Shown here: positions 11,520 to 21,055 of the stretch, piece after piece
How the letters are laid out: every line of letters starts with the position of its first letter
Position numbering within the stretch: the stretch's first letter is position 1
From: Acanthosepion pharaonis
Lineage: Eukaryota > Mollusca > Cephalopoda > Sepiida > Sepiidae
DNA length: 64,000 nt
Assembly: GCA_903632075.3 (NCBI GenBank)
Contig: CAHIKZ030005577.1
Coordinates: 620,001-684,000 of the forward strand
Direction: 5' to 3'
The notes under the pieces: generated by a model
The model's input: the letters and a program-made list of their open reading frames with translations, nothing else
Database searches by the model: none
What the model was told of the DNA's origin: nothing
Made by a program: the position numbers and the translations under genes

Positions 11520-11860
11520 TTATTTACACCATTTTTATTCAGGCTCTTGTCCTCATATTTGTTGCTGTTATCCCAACATTTTGGCCTTTGTGTCTTCTGT
11601 TGTGTATATCAATCTGAGTAACCTACAGAGAATTCTGAACTGAACCCTTTATTTAATCTATAGAGTAGACTGTTCTCATTCCACTGTCCCTTTCTAGGGA
11701 TATCTCATCTAGTTTTTATTTTTAGCACTGCTCAGTTTTTGCTCACAGGTTTCCATAGAGTCCAAGTACATACTGCCAGACCCAGGGATTGAACTCACAG
11801 TTACTATGTCACCAAATTCATGAAGCAATGCTTTAATTCACTGTTCTGGAGGACAATTTT
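11520..11860 (-). repeat. interspersed repeat B, copy 1
   Basis: Shares an ordered set of blocks with 15830-16060, 16535-16800, 22225-22440 and 25290-25646. These are ttttggcctttgtgtcttct, then gaactgaaccctttatttaat, then agactgttctcattcc, then cagggattgaactcaca. The last block is an inverted B box, so the repeat contains a tRNA-like module on the minus strand. Confidence 0.6.
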
Positions 11861-12277
11861 CTGTAGTAAAATGGATGAAACTTTGTGATAACAACAATAA
11901 AGATAAGGACAATAGTCTGAATATAAATAGTATAAATAATGATAACTCCACATCTCAGAAATTCAGACAGAAATTAACCCTTTCATCATAGGTTCATCTT
12001 TCATTGACAATTTCATATTTGTTTCTAATTAGCTGCCTAAAAGAAGAGCTTATGTGCTTTTATCTGTAAAACATTCATTGTTTTACACGATATGTCATAT
12101 TATTTATACTATAGTTCACCCAATGCAAAGCTCAAATGTTACTGAATGAGGTGTGTGTTATGAATAAAATAGATGGTAGGAAATGAAGATTATGAGGATA
12201 AGAATAGATAACAACTGACCCTTGAAGAAGTTAGGATTGTAGTATTCAGGAAAGCATCTTTGCAGGCGTTTGTTTGA
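11861..12277. other. unassigned stretch
   Basis: No feature was recognised before the target-site duplication of the SINE at 12278. Confidence 0.4.
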
Positions 12278-12292
12278 CATAGTAGCAGTTGT

Positions 12293-12737
12293 GTGGGGCA
12301 CCTCGAGGTGGTGTAATGGTTAACAGCCTTGTCTCGCTATAACAATTACAGCTGAGTAGTGAGTTCGATTCTCACTGGGTGGCCCCTAATTTCAGCCTAG
12401 TGCCACATCTAAGCTATGCTTGGAAAATCACTATCTGAGCGCTTTCGTCTAATCTTTACCCGCTCGGCCCGGTGGCTAGGATCAAAGTGTAGTATCTGCG
12501 CTTTGTGAGCTGCCGGGTCGGGTGTCTGTCGAACTCTCTGCTTGCAGAGAGGAACCCGGACGTAGCTCCGCCGAAGGGTAGGGTTTCGTTGGGGGAGGTT
12601 GTTGGAACTGGCCCGCCTCGGCGGGTTTGGATGGTTATTTATTTTTGGCTGGGCCTACGGGCTCAGAGATACCCACATTAAAAAGGCCTTGTGCCACATT
12701 CGATCCCCGTGGGTGGATTGATAAATACCATAAATAC
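12293..12737 (+). mobile_element. chimeric tRNA-U2 snRNA SINE with perfect target duplication
   Basis: A 445-bp retroposon. Its 5' end is tRNA-like, with A box GGTGTAATGGTTAACAGC and B box GAGTTCGATTCTC, and the acceptor arms roughly pair (GGGGCACC near the start, GGGTGGCCCC at about 12376-12386). At about 12461-12501 follows the 5' region of U2 snRNA: CTCGGCCCGGTGGCTAGG, ATCAAAGTG, TAGTATCTG. U2 itself has CTCGGCC-TT-TGGCTAAGATCAA(A)GTGTAGTATCTG. The next about 200 bp are GC-rich and not recognised. The 3' end is an (ATAAATACC)-like tail. A 15-bp direct repeat, catagtagcagttgt, lies at 12278-12292 and 12738-12752. The whole composite was therefore inserted as one unit, by LINE-type target-primed reverse transcription. 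Confidence 0.85.
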
Positions 12738-12859
12738 CATAGTAGCAGTTGTTGGAAAAAAAAACTGAGTGGAACTTCCTCTTTACAGTTGGGATATTGA
12801 GGAAATGAGAGTGATTTGACACTGTGGACATCAGATGACGTTTCTTAGCTGTAAAAGTC

Positions 12860-13060
12860 TGAACTGGTGAAATTAAAGAATGGAGTGATACAAACTGTAG
12901 TGGTGCCTTTTACAATTGTGTATATAATCATTTTCATGAGATTTACATTTAAAAAGGATCATGTGAACATAAACTGGAGAAAAGCCATATTTGTGTGGAA
13001 GACACAAACCAGGAATCTTGTGGAAATCATTTTTAAAATTTCATATTCACACATGAGAGA
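12860..13060 (+). pseudogene. decayed C2H2 finger(s)
   Basis: The translation contains FTFKKDHVNINWRKAIFVW, matching LKKHMxIHTGEKPFxC with substituted ligands. No intact finger survives. A further relic (gcacaatggagaaaagccat, giving HNGEKPYSCDM) lies at 13668-13705. Confidence 0.5.
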
Positions 13061-13234
13061 GAGGGAGAGAGGGGTCATTTTCACAAAATTTCTGGATAAG
13101 TATTTGAAAAATTTTATAAATTAAAAAATAAAACTCACATGTAAACAATCAACAATCTATTGTATCGTGTATAGATGAATATTTAAAAAAATCCATATTA
13201 AGCATTTGGATGGTTTAAAAGTTTTTAATTTCCG

Positions 13235-13560
13235 GTTTATAGCCACATCACATTGAAAAATCGGTTCTCGTACTGTCACTAAAGTTAAACAATGTCAAGC
13301 CTGGTCAGTACTTAGATGGGTGACCACTTGGGAATACCAGGTGCTATAAGCTTGGATATTTGGGTGGTGTAATGGATAATGACTCAAAATTTTTAACCGA
13401 GAGCTAAATTCCAGTTCCTGTTGGGTTCATTATATTCACTTATGCACAAATGCCATTGGGAAAGGTATGAATCCACCTTTTCTCCCCCAAGCTATGTGTT
13501 AATTAGTAAGACTTATATAACTAAAACTATTATTATCTCTCTCTGTAAAAAAAAAAAAAA
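13235..13560 (+). mobile_element. chimeric 5S rRNA-tRNA SINE, copy 1
   Basis: Positions 13235-13353 (119 nt, the length of 5S rRNA) follow 5S from GTTTATAGCCAC to GGGAATACCAGGTGCTATAAG. The internal promoter region AGCCTGGTCAGTACTTAGAT is well kept. The middle is diverged, so this is not a working 5S gene. It runs into a tRNA-like unit with A box GGTGGTGTAATGGATAATG, which resembles tRNA-Arg, and a degenerate B box at about 13411. Then come a common octopus-type SINE body (tatgaatccacc, caagctatg, ttaattagtaagac) and an A-rich end at 13546-13560. The same 5S-then-tRNA order recurs in at least three other copies here. Confidence 0.8.
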
Positions 13561-13728
13561 ATTCTTACAATCTAAAAATATTTTCTGACTGTAACTTGTA
13601 ATGGGTTTATAAGCCGTAAAAAATGAATAAATCAATTTTAAATTTTCGGGTTGAAATAACATATAAATGCACAATGGAGAAAAGCCATATTCTTGTGATA
13701 TGTATGCATGCATTTTTATACACTTCTA

Positions 13729-13867
13729 CAATGTAACCCGGATATAAGAGAGATTTTCTCTGGTCCCAAATTAGAGCCTGTGTTAATGTATATAAAATAG
13801 ACCAAACCCGGATATAAGAGACTTCTTCTCCGGTCCCGACAACTCTCTTATATTTGGGATTACACTG
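13729..13867. mobile_element. pogo/Tigger-like MITE
   Basis: A 139-bp element bounded by TA at 13727-13728 and 13868-13869. Imperfect terminal inverted repeats of about 24 bp: CAATGTAACCCGGATATAAG on the left and, reverse-complemented, CAGTGTAATCCCAAATATAA on the right. The subterminal motif acccggatataagaga repeats at about 13806. CAGTG-type ends with TA duplication fit pogo/Tigger MITEs. No coding capacity. Confidence 0.7.
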
Positions 13868-13899
13868 TACATTCAAAATAGGCAATTAAATACATTAAA

Positions 13900-14020
13900 T
13901 CATATTTTTTTATAATGTGTAAATCAGCATTTGCACTGACATAATATTTGCAACATGTTTTAAAACTGAAGAGAAACCATATTCTATTGATGTATGCATT
14001 TTCATGATAGTTAAGATAAT
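13900..14020 (+). pseudogene. decayed C2H2 finger
   Basis: MCKSAFA, then a stop, then TEEKPYS-like sequence with frame breaks. Same ancestry as the relics at 12860 and 13668. Together they suggest a dead zinc-finger gene broken up by the 5S-tRNA SINE and the MITE. Confidence 0.45.
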
Positions 14021-14280
14021 ATTATTCTAGCGGCATGCTTCTTCCAAATTGTCCTGTGACCCATTGACAGCAAGAATGTATTAAGCTGTTAAGAATTCAA
14101 CTGCCTTATAACTTCTGTTAAATATAAAGAATGCCTTTGAGTGCAAGAGAAACTCTATAGTTGAGAAAAATAAAAATATTTCTGATAATTCATTTTAACA
14201 AAAACATTTCAGTCTGTGAAAAATACAATACTCTTCTACAAATTAAAATTATCTGTGGTCATATGTTATCAGTGCTGAGA

Positions 14281-14650
14281 GCAACATCAGCTTCCAGACC
14301 AAGTCAAAATTCTAAAAATCGATGGTTGTTTCCATCCTCCACTATGGGTGTGAGACTTGAACACTCCTGGTGAAGACAGGGAAAAAGATTTAGACATTCA
14401 AAAACAAATGCCCGAGAAAGCTTCTCCGCATCTATTACTGGGAGGGCAAAACCAATAACTATGTACAAAGCAAGGTTAAAAGTCTTGAGGTCCAACAGGA
14501 ATCTCTTCACTCCACTATTGATTATCAGTAGACGGCATGGTTTGGCCACATCACATGGCATGACAACTTCTGCAAGACCATCATGCAAGGTGCTGTTGAA
14601 GGTGGATGCACACAGCTCACTGCAAATCAGACCAAAATCTGGGGGAGCCT
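14281..14650 (+). pseudogene. LINE reverse-transcriptase C-terminal fragment, first half
   Basis: Broken frames give the typical end of a LINE pol: a WFGHVT-like segment (here ggtttggccacatcaca), then CKTIMQGAVEGG-like coding (tgcaagaccatcatgcaagg). The same region occurs on the minus strand at 20830-21055. The fragment stops exactly where the LTR at 14651 begins, and its continuation resumes at 15633. Confidence 0.65.
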
Positions 14651-15168
14651 TGTTATAAAATAAAATAAGACATATCTCGGCTGATTTACAGGCAAATACT
14701 CAAGAGCAAGAGCCGGATGTGAACAGGACAAAACCCCGTCACAAAATGACCATTATCTTCATTTACCGACACACGTGTTCCGGTCGAAAAATAAAATAAT
14801 ATTTAAAGTGTTCTATTTTTCGTCCAATAAAAATGCTTCCCTCCTAATTATACTCGCTTCGTTTTTCGAGCCTGTTAAGCCATAAAAAAACTCTATAAAA
14901 GGGGTCACACAGAAGTTCAATGGCAGTCCACAGGTGGCCGCAAAACAGACCGTCATGGTCAGGCCGAGCGATCAGCAGCAGGAGAGCATCAATCACTGTC
15001 AACATGTGTGAACTACTATGAGAGATTGACCTAGATCCGAAGCCAGCTTACGAACTATACCACAAGGTAGCTGTCCCAAACCCACACGTTCCTGTTGAAA
15101 TAAACCTTGTAAATCTATTTCTGCTGTTGTCGTATTTCTTTCTTGCAACCATACGCTTGTCTATAACA
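14651..15168 (+). mobile_element. LTR of LTR family 1, copy 1
   Basis: 518 bp beginning TGTTATAAAATAAAATAAGA and ending GCTTGTCTATAACA, so TGTTAT...ATAACA. It has a TATA box, ctataaaagg, at about 14893 and a polyadenylation signal, AATAAA, at about 15101. Two other copies are at 29338-29858 (-) and 63348-63878 (+). This copy lacks a matching short duplication, but a 29-bp piece identical to its 3' end lies at 15604-15632, next to the second half of the interrupted LINE. It is therefore probably the 5' LTR of an internally deleted provirus-like insertion. Confidence 0.8.
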
Positions 15169-15175
15169 TTTCTTT

Positions 15176-15400
15176 CTGAGGTAGACTGGTTGCCAACCAA
15201 GGCTAGAGAACCCAGTCTGTCCTGCTATTCAATCCATAGGTGGAGGGAGAAGAGGTGGCTTCATACCTTTCCCAAGGGTATTTGTGTGTAAGTGAATGTA
15301 ATAAACTGGAATTCAAACTTGGCTCTCTGATTTCTCATTATTAGATGATATCCATTTCACCACAGCACACATCCAACTAAGCCAAAAAATGCTAAGTATT
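15176..15400 (-). mobile_element. tRNA-type SINE
   Basis: On the minus strand: A-box-like GGTGAAATGGATATCATC, the tRNA-like body, the shared tatgaagccacc/ggtatgaatccacc block, and the 3' module caggacagactgg...aaccagtctacc. The same organisation, on the plus strand, is at 51722-51960. Confidence 0.6.
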
Positions 15401-15603
15401 AGTAGTAGTAATAGCTATCATCTTTTTTTGGTTTTTGTGCACGTATTTAATCTTTTGAGAAAATTTGCTTTTTCGGTGTTCCATCCTGCAAGAAAGATAC
15501 TTTGGCATGTAGATATGTTCTGGCATTTGAAAATTGTATTGGGTTTGTGTTTTTGCAGTTTGTCACAATATTTGCGGTATTAACTTTGGTTTAAGTCAGG
15601 AAA

Positions 15604-15632
15604 TTCTTGCAACCATACGCTTGTCTATAACA
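15604..15632 (+). mobile_element. 3' end fragment of LTR family 1
   Basis: 29 bases match the last 29 bases of the LTR at 14651-15168, ending CTTGTCTATAACA. It abuts the second half of the split LINE, as expected for a 3' LTR remnant. Confidence 0.7.
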
Positions 15633-15800
15633 ATGGTATTGCAAGAGATGGTTAGACAACATCAAAGATTGGATGGACATGACAATGCGAGAACTCATGA
15701 AAACCGCTGCCAACAGATCAGTCGAGAAGAGGTTGTTTGTTTCTTCTGCCCTTAGATTCAACCTGACGACTGAAGCAGTCAAGGGAGTAATGATGATTTT
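15633..15800 (+). pseudogene. LINE reverse-transcriptase C-terminal fragment, second half
   Basis: Reads RWLDNIKDW-like (gatggttagacaacatcaaagattgg), then MTMRELMKTAANRS and SSALRFNLTTEA, the usual end of this LINE class. Broken relative to the first half by the LTR insertion and by indels. Confidence 0.65.
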
Positions 15801-15829
15801 TTTAATTAGCTTTCTGATGCCTTTCTTCA

Positions 15830-16060
15830 TTTACATTCTGATTAATATCTTCTGTCATCATCACATTCTGGCCATTATGTTCTCCACCCTTCTTCAAGTT
15901 TCAGTCAATGTGAGTAATCTTCAGGTAATTTCAAACTGAACCCTTTATTTAATCAACAGAGGTAGATTGTTCATGTCTTGAAACATCGTTTTTCTTCTGT
16001 TCAGTTATCACTCAACCTGTTTCCATTGAGCCTATGTCTGTAATACTCTGCCCAGAAATT
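15830..16060 (-). repeat. interspersed repeat B, copy 2
   Basis: Contains catcacattctggccatta, tcttcaggtaattt and aactgaaccctttatttaat in the order of the 11520-11860 copy. Truncated before the tRNA-like part. Confidence 0.55.
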
Positions 16061-16194
16061 GAGGTCGTTGAAAAATACAATTCTTCTCTGTGAATAAAAA
16101 TCCATTACTGAAATTAGTTTTGTCAGCTTTCTTCATGGCTGTTTGCTTTCTTTTTTGATCTGAGTGAAATTGTCTTATTTACACTATTTATATT

Positions 16195-16538
16195 TGTTAT
16201 GGTCCGGTTCCTTGTACCACGGTGATAGTCCAAGGTAGAACCAGTAAAGAAGAACTCGAATACGGATATGGAATAACACAGATATATTACAAACAGGAAT
16301 ATATACAGAGAAGTAGAAAGTGTTAGTACGAACAATCAGGTTTAGTAGTAATTGTCTGAACGTGACTCTATTTCGGACTGCCTCTGACTCGACTGACTCG
16401 CTCGCTCTGACTGACTGACAGACTCCTGACGGACTTCACTCCAGACTTCACAACTGAACTTTCTGCTTCCTCTTGAGGCACAGTATTTATTACGTATGGA
16501 ATAGTCCATTATGTTATTATGGGTAAGGTCCCATAACA
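16195..16538. mobile_element. solo LTR, LTR family 2
   Basis: 344 bp starting TGTTATGGTCCGG and ending GGTCCCATAACA, flanked by a 5-bp direct repeat ATATT (16190-16194 and 16539-16543). A CTGACT-rich stretch lies at about 16378-16430. The minus strand has AATAAATACTG near one end, which could be a polyadenylation signal. The inverted TGTTATGG/CCATAACA ends plus a 5-bp duplication are diagnostic of an LTR retrotransposon reduced to one LTR. It is different in sequence from family 1. Confidence 0.75.
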
Positions 16539-16539
16539 A

Positions 16540-16915
16540 TATTTGAACTATTGTCCTCACCTTTGTTGTTCTTATCCTGTTTCAGCCATTGTGCTTTCCA
16601 GGCTTCCTCAGATATATACCAATCTGTGTAACCTGTAGGCAATTCTGCACTGAATCCTTTATTTATTGTATGGGGATAGACTGTTCTTGTTTCACTGCTC
16701 ATGTCTAGGGATATCATCTAGTTCTTACTTTTATTTAGTACAGCTCGTTCATTTCCACTGAGTGCAAATACACACTGCCTGACCCAGGACAGTGGCCTAA
16801 GTTGATTAAAGCATTGGTTTGTAAATTTGATGATATAGTGATTGTGAGTTCACACCTTGGTTTGGGCAGTGTGTATTTGCATCTATTGGAAACAGATGAG
16901 CAGTAACTGAACAGT
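16540..16915. repeat. interspersed repeat B, inverted pair
   Basis: A minus-oriented copy (16540-16790: ttcagccattgtgctttcca, actgaatcctttatttattg, tgcaaatacacactgcc) meets a plus-oriented partial copy (16800-16915: agttcacaccttggtttggg, cagtgtgtatttgcat, cagtaactgaacagtactaa). The two can fold on each other. Confidence 0.6.
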
Positions 16916-16929
16916 ACTAAATACTTACT

Positions 16930-17180
16930 TGAAGGCGAAAGGACTATGTTCATTGTTTCAGTTTATTAGATATATAAAAAGAAAATTTAAGCATTGTTTT
17001 TTCTTAAGCATCCTACTATAAGTGTGCTTGTCCCTCCCTTCATTAGTTCGCATACAATTAAGTCCTGCCAATACCTGATAAATAATGGACTATTCCATGT
17101 TTTGATCACATGGAAAGAGGGAGAAAAAACATCACTTGGTTTCAGTGAGAAAATGAAGGAAAGAAGGAAATGAAAATAGA
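16930..17180 (-). repeat. repeat C fragment beside the U2 array
   Basis: The reverse complement matches the 60.8-62.1 kb tandem repeat (ttttctcactgaaaccaag, ccattatttat-aggtattgg, gggagggacaagc). A second piece lies at 17930-18080 (gccaatacctcataaata). The U2 array at 17186-17760 appears to sit inside this repeat. Confidence 0.55.
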
Positions 17181-17185
17181 AGTGG

Positions 17186-17760
17186 AGAGAGAGAATCAGA
17201 TTAAGCTGATATGAACAGATACTACACTTTGATCTTAGTGAAAAGGCCTAGAAGATGAAAGAATGAAGGAAAGATAGAAGTGGAGAGAGAGAATCAGATT
17301 AAGCTGATATGAACAGATACTACACTTTGATCTTAGTGAAAAGGCCTAGAAGATGAAAGAATGAAGGAAAGATAGAAGTGGGAGAGAGGATCAGATTAAG
17401 CTGATGAGAACAGATACTTGACTTTTGAAAAATCTTAGTGATAGAAAGAGGCCTAGCTGAGATGAAAGAATGAAAAGGAGAAGATGAAGGAAATGAAAAC
17501 AGAAGTGGAGAGAGAGGATCAGATTAAGCTGATATGAACAGATACTACACTTTGATCTTAGTGAAAAGGCCTAGAAGATGAAGGAAAGATAGAATGGAGA
17601 GAGAGGAAAGCTTGATATGAACAGATACTACACTTTGATCTTAGTGAAAAGGCCTAGAAGATGAAGGAAATGAAAACAGAAGTGGAGAGAGAGAATCAGA
17701 TTAAGCTGATGAGAACAGATACTACACTTTGATCTCAGCCTAAAAAGCCAAGAAGTAATG
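17186..17760 (-). repeat. six-copy tandem array of antisense U2 snRNA 5' ends
   Basis: Six units of roughly 97 bp (spacing 80-128 bp) at about 17194, 17291, 17388, 17517, 17608 and 17693. Read on the minus strand, each has CTTCTAGGCCTTTTCACTAA, GATCAAAGTG, TAGTATCTGTTCATATCAG and CTTAATCTGATT. This is U2 snRNA from near its 5' end through stem-loop I, the branch-point-pairing GUAGUA and the start of stem-loop II, closest to invertebrate U2 (GATCAAAGTG with three A). The Sm site and the 3' half are absent. Units are joined by a purine linker (agatagaagtggagagagag). Unit 3 is the most decayed; unit 6 differs at its U2 5' end (tcagcctaaaaagccaagaag), closer to real U2. Confidence 0.85.
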
Positions 17761-18604
17761 GTGACTGTGATAAAACACCATTTTTCAGACAAACACTATT
17801 GTATGACAGAAACCAAGTAAGGTAATCGCCAATAAATAAAAATAACATCACCATAAATAAAATAATATTGTCTGCTGAATTATTTTAAAATTATGAGAAA
17901 TGTTTGGAAGACAGGAATTTGAGTAGAAAGAAGGAAAGATATAAATGTTTAATATCTTCTGCCAATACCTCATAAATAATGGACTGTTCTGTTTTGATTA
18001 CATAGAAAAGACTGAAAAAAAGAAGACAGAAGTGTTTAAAGTCTGTTTCAATGAAATAAAAAAAAGTTGTCAATTTCAAATCTTTTCATTAGTACCTTAA
18101 AATAACAACCAGCATTCATATTTTTGATTGTTATTGCAATATTTTGTTAAGCTCAAATATTTAATGATGTGATAGGAGAATTTCTACAGATTTTTCTTAT
18201 TTTTATTGCCATAGAACTCGCCATGAGCTTATTCAAAATCATTAACTGAAGAATTACAATTCATCAAAAAGTTAAAATAGGAAAATCTTGAAATTTCCCA
18301 TGATCTTTTTTGTTATTAGAAATTTAAGTTTGATGGATTGATTTGCTTTTTTATGGCTTAACAACCTTTTTCAGGTTATTTAAATCCTTTAGCATTCAAC
18401 ATGCCTAAATCTGCCCCATAAAAATCAGCACACAAAATTTGACTGCTCCTGGTCAAAGTCTCAATGTTTGCATGACTTTCTGTGTTATTTGCCATGATGA
18501 CATCATATATTATGGCAGAATATACATGGGCTAAACATTGAGAGCCGATATTTATGAGGCAGGTTGAATGCGAAATGGTTAAAGCTAGAAAATACATTTA
18601 GATT

Positions 18605-18860
18605 ATAAGAATTTTTTTTGAGGATAATAATGGCTTAGTCATACAAGACTTACTAATTCACCCATAGCTGGTGAGAGAAGAGGTGGATTCATACCTTTCC
18701 AAGGATATCTGCATGTACAGTGGAATTGGAACTCGGCTCTTCGATTAACAATTCCAAGATTACACTATCTGGTATTCCTAAGCAGTCACCAGCTGGATTT
18801 CTTTTCTTTGCTCCTTGTTTGATTGTTTTGCCCAGATAGTGAGTTTCACCCAGTAAATGC
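18605..18860 (-). mobile_element. 5S-tRNA SINE, copy 2 (partial 5S head)
   Basis: On the minus strand the order is the 5S tail (gtattcctaagcagtcacc inverted), tRNA-like unit, then the SINE body (ggtggattcatacctttcc and acttactaattcacccatag inverted) and an A-rich end. The head is truncated in the 5S part. Confidence 0.6.
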
Positions 18861-19019
18861 TGATCTACACATCTGCCAAATTTTTGGTCTCCAATACATG
18901 TTTGCATGTGAACTTAGAAATGCTTATGTGTAGATTTTAAAAGAATAAGTTAGTTTTGTTTAGCAGCACATTAACATCTATGGGTTATTTAATGCCAAAA
19001 TTAAAACATTTTGTATGCA

Positions 19020-19330
19020 ATTTTTTTATTTTTTAAGACAATAATGGTTTTAGTCATCCAAATCTTACTAATTAACTCATAGCTGGAGGATGAAGAGGTG
19101 AAGTCATACATTTCCCAAGAGTATTTGCATGTAAGTGAATATAACGAACCCTACTGGAATTGGAACTTGGCTTCATCCATTACACCACCTGCACATCCAA
19201 GATTACTGCATCTAGTATTCTCAAGCAGTCACCCATCTAAGTACTGACCAGACTAGACTTTGCTTAACGTTGGTGATTTTACAGGAACCTGTATTTCACC
19301 ATGAGACTAAGGGTTGTCTGTGTTGTGTCC
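19020..19330 (-). mobile_element. 5S-tRNA SINE, copy 3
   Basis: Inverted orientation. 5S-like bases at about 19213-19315 (agcagtcacccatctaagta, ctgaccagactagac inverted), then tRNA-like cattacaccacctgcacatc inverted, then the SINE body and a T-rich (inverted poly-A) end at 19021. The junction between the 5S and tRNA parts corresponds to that of copy 1. Confidence 0.75.
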
Positions 19331-20049
19331 TTGAAATATGATCTTGTTGAAATGCGGATTTTGACAATGTTACAAGAATACATTTTCTCTTTAAGAACAC
19401 TGAGCTGTTATTAATGAAAACAAAATAGTTTTGCATTATTTACAAAAAATAAAAAAATTGTCACTCATTTTTGTGCTATGACGAACTGTAATATATCACA
19501 AAATACTCATTCAATCATCAAATTTTCACTTCTGTTTAACCAACATAAAATATCATTTAAATAAAATAATTTTTACTTATGCTTAAGTTTTTTGTGGAGA
19601 TTTTCTCCATATACAAAATAAATATCAATCACTTTTGGTGCACAATAAAAAAAAAAATGCTTATGCAGTGTGAAACAGAAATAATTTATTTACAATAATT
19701 TATGTGAAAAGAATAAAGATGTCGAGGCTTGTTCAAAAAATTCATTTCAACACCAAAACAAAAAAAAATGAAGCTAAAAAGGTTAATAAAAAGTATTATT
19801 AAAGCTTAAAATAGTCCTCGGTAGAGGGGTTGATAGATCAATGAAAGAAAGCTTAAATGAAGGACTTCAAATGAATGTCATTGTCAAACTTTTTGAAACT
19901 GGTACTGCTTTGTAGAGTTATAGTCACAGTGACTAACTTATCTTGTATCAAGGAAGACATGGTCTGAGAGTAGTTTCAGAATAACAAATTCAAATTTTCT
20001 GTTTTATTGCTTTGCATGAAGCCGAGAATTGCTGGTTTACCATATGGTA
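19331..20049. other. unassigned AT-rich stretch
   Basis: No gene or repeat recognised. Several poly-A tracts (19650, 19755). Confidence 0.4.
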
Positions 20050-20435
20050 TCTGTTATATTCCGTGCTAATAGGAATATGGAATGTACAAACACTGGATAA
20101 ATAGTAACAGATTTATTGTAGAAACCTATACAACAAGCAAGGAAATAATAGTTATGCACAGGTCGTCACAAGTCAGTAGAGCTGTGTGTGTGTGCTGCAT
20201 CAGAAGGCTGCTAGTCTCACAGATCCCAGCTCGACTCTCCCGCCTGCTGTCCTCACAGATACTTATAAGTGGCTTCGACCTATGGTGCCACCACTCATGG
20301 GGGTGGCAGGTTATTTCATCATATCAGTATCTCAGAGTCCAGCATCCACATCTCAATTCCCTGCTGAAGTAACTTAATCTGATGACTTACATTTCAGAGT
20401 GGGTACTCAGGGAAATGTACCGAAATAAATAACAA
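20050..20435. mobile_element. possible third LTR type
   Basis: Begins tgttatattcc and ends aaataaataaca, so the ends could be TGTTAT/ATAACA, and the interior is GC-richer than its flanks (cagctcgactctcccgcc). The flanks (ggtatc and attgaa) do not repeat, so LTR identity is unproven. Confidence 0.3.
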
Positions 20436-20829
20436 TTGAACCAGATAACCACTTATCTTATATCTGTGCCAGTAGGCCCTTAAAATTGTTGCAAGATTAA
20501 AATTCAGTTCTTCTGATTGGTTGAAAAATAATCTAGAGGAGCCCTCTTCACAAGATTTTCTTTTTCCAGAACATTGCTTTTCTATTGCCCCGAAACAAAC
20601 ACATCACCCTAATCAAACTCAGAGACAAGGCCTATCAAAAAAAAAAAGTCCCATCTGAATACCTGACTGGTTGGAAATGTCTTTTCTCGCTAGTATTTGA
20701 AAAGGACACATGGTAGTGATTTTTTAGCATTTTATTTTTAACAGAAATAACTACACAGAAATTAGCGGTCAAGGAACTTATATTGATATACAAGATGATA
20801 TACAAGTTCCTCAACTGCTTCAATCATCA
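20436..20829. other. unassigned stretch
   Basis: No feature recognised. Confidence 0.4.
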
Positions 20830-21055
20830 GAGGGGATCTGAGGGCAGTAGAAACAACCTCCTCCTGCTGATCTGTTGGCAGTGGCTTTCAGGAGTCCCAG
20901 CATTGTCATGGCCGTCTACTTTTTGATGTTGTCTAACTAGCTCTTCCATTACCATCTTTGTGTGCATCCACCGTCAACAGTACCTTGCATGACGGTCTTG
21001 CAGGGACTGTTATGCTATGTGACATGGTCAAACCATGCAATCTTCTGATGCAATA
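20830..21055 (-). pseudogene. LINE reverse-transcriptase C-terminal fragment
   Basis: Minus-strand frames give AWFDHVT, CKTVMQGTVDGG, LDNIKK and ATANRS: the same LINE family as 14281-14650 plus 15633-15800, uninterrupted here. Frame breaks and stops show it is dead. Confidence 0.65.

Noticed and set aside
12293..12386. Functional tRNA gene
   Set aside because: The acceptor arms do not pair fully and the unit is the head of a SINE with a target duplication.
13235..13353. Functional 5S rRNA gene
   Set aside because: The central region is strongly diverged from 5S, it is fused to a tRNA-like SINE, and no terminator or tandem 5S unit follows.
17186..17760. Functional U2 snRNA genes
   Set aside because: Only the first ~60 nt of U2 are present, in every unit; no Sm site, 3' stem-loops or promoter element.
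20050..20435. Confident call of a third solo LTR
   Set aside because: Ends look right (TGTTAT/ATAACA), but there is no target duplication and no second copy; kept only as a low-confidence feature.
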